A stretch of DNA of 64,000 bases from Phenylobacterium sp. (lineage in GTDB: Bacteria > Pseudomonadota > Alphaproteobacteria > Caulobacterales > Caulobacteraceae): NCBI RefSeq assembly GCF_022402485.1, contig NZ_JAKRSA010000012.1, positions 124,001 through 188,000 on the forward strand. Reading direction: 5' to 3'. Shown here one piece after another: positions 61,143 through 64,000 of this stretch. The translations under genes and the position numbers were made by a program. The number at the start of each line of letters is the position of its first letter. The first letter of the stretch is position 1. The notes beneath the pieces were generated by a model that made no database searches, was not told the DNA's origin, and saw only the letters and a list, made by a program, of their open reading frames with translations.

Positions 61143-62687
61143 CTAGGATTTCTTGAAGGGATTGATTCCTGGGGGCAGACCGCCACCCAGACCGGGAAGT
61201 TTGGGGAGACCGCCCATGCCCGGACCACCAAGACCGGGACCACCAAGACCGGCAAGGCGCGCCTTGGCCTCCTCGATCTCCTGTGGGGTAGGGGCCTTGC
61301 CGCCCCCCATGGCCTTCAGGCGCGCCATATCGGCCCCGCCTGCGCCACCAGTGAGCATGCCCGCCATCTTGGCAAAGCCCTTGCCCCCGTCGCGGCTCAT
61401 CATCTTGAAGGCGTCGGCCATCTGGCGATGCTGCTTCAGCAGCCGGTTGACTTCGGCCACCTCGACGCCGGCGCCCTTGGCGATGCGGCGCTTGCGCGAG
61501 GCCTGAAGAATATCGGGCTTCTTGCGCTCGGCCTTGGTCATGGACGAGATGATCGCGGCCTGTCGGTCCAGGGACTTGTCCGAAACATTGGCCTCGGCCA
61601 TCTGCTTCTTGACCTTCTGGACCCCGGGCAGGAAGCCCATCAGCCCTTCCATGCCCCCCATCTTCTTCATCTGGGCAAACTGGTCGGCCATCATGTCCAG
61701 GTCGAACTGACCCTTGGCCAGCTTCTTGGCCATGACCTCGGCCTTGGCCTGGTCAAAATCCTGCGCGGCCTTTTCCACCAGGGCGACCACGTCGCCTTGG
61801 CCGAGAATACGGCCCGCCACTCGGCGGGCGTCGAACACGTCCAGGCCGTCGATCTTCTCCGAAATGCCCAGGAACTTGATGGGCAGGCCGGTGACCGCGC
61901 GCATGGAGAGCGCCGCCCCGCCGCGGCCGTCGCCGTCCGAACGGGTCAGCACCAGGCCGGTGAGCGGCAGGCGCTCGTGGAAGGCTGTGGCCGTGCGCAC
62001 GGCGTCCTGGCCGGTGAGCGCATCGGCCACCAGCAGGGTTTCAGAAGGATTGGCGATCCTGGCGATCTCGGCCGCCTCGGCCATCATCGCCTCGTCCAGG
62101 GTCGTGCGACCGGCGGTGTCGAGGATCAGGACGTCATAGCCCTGCAGCTTGGCGGCTGAGAGCGCGCGCCGGGCGATATCGGGCGCCGACTGGCCTGCGA
62201 CGATGGGCAGGCTGTCGACCCCGGCCTGGGTGGCCAGGGTGGCCAGCTGTTCCATGGCGGCCGGCCGCCGGGTGTCGAGGGAGGCCAGCAGGACCTTCTT
62301 GCGCTCCCGGACCAGGCGATGGGCGAGACGTCCGGCGGTGGTGGTCTTACCCGAGCCCTGCAGACCGGCCATCATCATGACCGTCGGGGGATTGAGCGAG
62401 AGGTTGAGCCCCTCGACGTTTTCGCCGCCGAGCATCTCCACCAGGCCGTCATAGGTGATCTTGATCACCTGATCGGTGGGGCGAACCGAACGCAGCACCT
62501 CTTCGCCGGAGGCCCGCTCCTTGGCCTTGGCGATGAACTCGCGGACCACCGGCAGGGCCACATCGGCCTCCAGCAGGGCGATTCGGACCTCGCGCAGGGC
62601 CTCGTCGATGTGCTTTTCAGACAGCACACCGTGGCCCGACAGACGGTCGAATACCCCAGACAGCCGTTCAGAAAGTGCGTCGAACAT
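61143..62687 (-). CDS. ffh: Signal recognition particle protein Ffh
   Basis: ATG 62687 has GGGAGA upstream; an upstream in-frame start adds four residues. GTPase motifs are GLQGSGKTTTAGRLA (G1), LDTAGRTTLD (G3) and TRSDGDGRGGAA (G4); the M domain contains FDLDMMADQFAQMKKMGGM and GSRKRRIAKG-like SRKRRIAKGAG for 4.5S RNA. The C-terminus is a Gly/Pro/Leu-rich tail. It targets inner-membrane proteins co-translationally. Confidence 0.97.
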   Translation of the reverse strand: MFDALSERLSGVFDRLSGHGVLSEKHIDEALREVRIALLEADVALPVVREFIAKAKERASGEEVLRSVRPTDQVIKITYDGLVEMLGGENVEGLNLSLNPPTVMMMAGLQGSGKTTTAGRLAHRLVRERKKVLLASLDTRRPAAMEQLATLATQAGVDSLPIVAGQSAPDIARRALSAAKLQGYDVLILDTAGRTTLDEAMMAEAAEIARIANPSETLLVADALTGQDAVRTATAFHERLPLTGLVLTRSDGDGRGGAALSMRAVTGLPIKFLGISEKIDGLDVFDARRVAGRILGQGDVVALVEKAAQDFDQAKAEVMAKKLAKGQFDLDMMADQFAQMKKMGGMEGLMGFLPGVQKVKKQMAEANVSDKSLDRQAAIISSMTKAERKKPDILQASRKRRIAKGAGVEVAEVNRLLKQHRQMADAFKMMSRDGGKGFAKMAGMLTGGAGGADMARLKAMGGGKAPTPQEIEEAKARLAGLGGPGLGGPGMGGLPKLPGLGGGLPPGINPFKKS

Positions 62688-62909
62688 CGGTTCTCCCATG
62701 ACGTGACCGCGTCACGCCCGCTGCCTTCCGTTGGTCTTGGCCCCCCGCGAACAGGGAAGCCAGGAGCCCAAACGCGATCGACCCCCGTGGACGATCACGT
62801 CGACGGGGGGCCTCGCCGCCCTCGTCCCATATGGTGATGGGGGTCGTGGCGGAGGAGGGCGCTGACCGAGGTTGCGCCGGAAGGGCGGGCTTATGCGCCT
62901 GTGGATGCT

Positions 62910-63551
62910 TTAGGTCAAGGTCAGCGGCGCGGCGCGGCGGCGCGGCAGGTCAGCCGCAGCCCTGGCCAGCCCGGTGATCGTCGCCCAGTCTCCAGCGGCC
63001 ACTGCAGCCTTAGGCGCTACCCAGGAGCCCCCGATACAGGCCACATTGGGCTCGTTCAGATATTCCGCCGCCCGGGCCGCATCGATGCCGCCTGTGGGGC
63101 AGAACACCGCCTGGGGGAAGGGGCTGGCGAAGGCCCGCAGCAGGGGCACGCCCCCCACCACGCTGGCCGGGAACAGCTTGAACGCGGTGAAGCCCCGCTC
63201 CAGCCCAGCCATCAGCTCGCTGGCCGTGGCGACCCCAGGCAGCAGGGGGATCGGCCCCTCCAGCCCTTCACCGGGGATCAGGCCTGGACTGACGGCAAAC
63301 CGGGCGCCGGCCCGGGCCGCGGCCTGACGGGCGGCGGCTGAGGTAATGGTGCCGGCCCCGACCACGGCGTCCTCGACCTCGCCGGCGATGGCGGCGATGG
63401 CCTCCAGGGCGGCGGGGGTGCGCAGGGTGACCTCCAGGGCCCGCAGGCCGCCCTGGGTGAGCGCCCGGGCCAGGGGGACCGCGTCGGCCACATCATCGAT
63501 GATCAGCACCGGCACCACCGGGGCCAGGGCCATGATGTCGTCCAGGGTCAC
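62910..63551 (-). CDS. eda: 2-dehydro-3-deoxy-phosphogluconate aldolase (KDPG aldolase)
   Basis: The start is GTG 63551, overlapping the glk stop (GTGA). VPVLIIDDVADAVPLARAL, LRALEVTLRTPAALEAI and the Schiff-base lysine in AFKLFPASVVGG with CPTGGIDAARAAEYL identify the Entner-Doudoroff aldolase. It cleaves KDPG to pyruvate and glyceraldehyde 3-phosphate. Confidence 0.96.
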   Translation of the reverse strand: MTLDDIMALAPVVPVLIIDDVADAVPLARALTQGGLRALEVTLRTPAALEAIAAIAGEVEDAVVGAGTITSAAARQAAARAGARFAVSPGLIPGEGLEGPIPLLPGVATASELMAGLERGFTAFKLFPASVVGGVPLLRAFASPFPQAVFCPTGGIDAARAAEYLNEPNVACIGGSWVAPKAAVAAGDWATITGLARAAADLPRRRAAPLTLT

Positions 63552-64000
63552 AGGCGTACGCCTTCCAACTGGGCCAGTTCCCGGGCGCAGCCCACCAGGG
63601 CCGGGAACGGATGGGTAATGAGAAAGGTGGGAATGTCCCGGACATAGGGTGCCAGCCGCCCCTTGGCCTCGAACCGGGCGCGGAACCCCCCGGACATGAG
63701 CCGCTCAACCAGGCGGGGGGGAATGCCGCCCCCCACATAGACCCCGCCCCGGGCGCCATAGGTGAGGGCCAGGTCCCCGGCCACGCCCCCCAGGATGGCA
63801 CAGAACCGGTCCAGGGCCGCCCCGGCTCCGACATCACCCGCCGCGCCGGCCTCGATCAGCCGCCGCTCATCGGCCAGGCTTGGCGTCCGGCCAGCCATGT
63901 CCTCCAGGGCCACATAGAGATCATACAAGCCCTGACCTGACAGGACCCGCTCCACCGACACCCGCCCATGGACAGCCTGCAGTCGCCGCCAGACCTCGGC
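63548..64000 (-). CDS. glk: Glucokinase, 5' end outside window
   Basis: The reverse frame is open to the right window edge. It has AEVWRRLQAVHGRVSVERVL, SGQGLYDLYVALEDMAG, FCAILGGVAGDLALTYGARG and GVYVGGGIPPRLVERLMSGG, the C-terminal half of a Glk-type (ROK-unrelated) glucokinase. It phosphorylates glucose for the Entner-Doudoroff pathway and is co-translated with eda. The N-terminal ATP and glucose sites are outside the window. Confidence 0.9.
   Translation of the reverse strand, partial: AEVWRRLQAVHGRVSVERVLSGQGLYDLYVALEDMAGRTPSLADERRLIEAGAAGDVGAGAALDRFCAILGGVAGDLALTYGARGGVYVGGGIPPRLVERLMSGGFRARFEAKGRLAPYVRDIPTFLITHPFPALVGCARELAQLEGVRL

Overview
The window reads as a high-GC alphaproteobacterial chromosome of the Caulobacteraceae type, most likely Phenylobacterium-like (inference). 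The pointers are paired TonB-dependent receptors, a UrcA protein, a zf-CHCC protein, the ffh-rpsP-rimM-trmD-rplS order and a glk-eda Entner-Doudoroff pair. It divides into a short left core flank (1-1,481), a 41-kb accessory catabolic island (about 1,482-42,648) and a right core segment (42,649-64,000).

The island boundary is visible in the sequence. A tRNA-Arg(CCG) gene lies on the minus strand at 42,649-42,725. The last 14 nt of its 3' end, CCA included, recur as an exact direct repeat at 1,482-1,495, just after a frameshifted parE-like gene. This is the arrangement expected for integration into a tRNA 3' end. No integrase was recognised, so the island looks immobilised. Other mobile DNA is an istB (IS21) remnant, a nonsense-broken IS630 transposase and one intact IS5-type element with CTAG flanks.

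The island carries a modular catabolic and uptake system: two TonB-dependent receptors, two complete formylglycine-type periplasmic sulfatases plus three sulfatase fragments, five intact glutathione S-transferase homologues plus a broken yghU-like gene, two acyl-CoA ligases plus N- and C-terminal ligase fragments, two acyl-CoA dehydrogenases, a thiolase, two intact crotonases, a class III CoA-transferase, two nitronate-monooxygenase-like flavoproteins, an MDR reductase, a Spinster-type MFS transporter, a DUF1330 protein and three related TetR genes, one with an in-frame amber codon. A reasonable reading is outer-membrane uptake of a sulfated, probably cyclic or aryl/alkyl substrate, periplasmic desulfation, inner-membrane transport, CoA activation and beta-oxidation-like degradation, with glutathione-dependent steps. 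The substrate cannot be read from the sequence. A palindromic motif, GAAY-N4-RTTC extended to GGAAY-N4-ATTCCG, recurs upstream of most island transcription units and is proposed as the operator of the TetR paralogues. The 15.3-18.8 kb part and both island ends are heavily decayed.

The right segment is ordinary core: an ABC ATPase, a zf-CHCC protein, RarD, aspartate-semialdehyde dehydrogenase, a PaaI thioesterase, UrcA, an M16 peptidase/TPR pair, a leuC-VOC-leuD-ABM-leuB operon divergent from a LysR gene, the ffh/rpsP/rimM/trmD/rplS ribosomal cluster interrupted by an opposite-strand tesB, then eda and the 3' part of glk.
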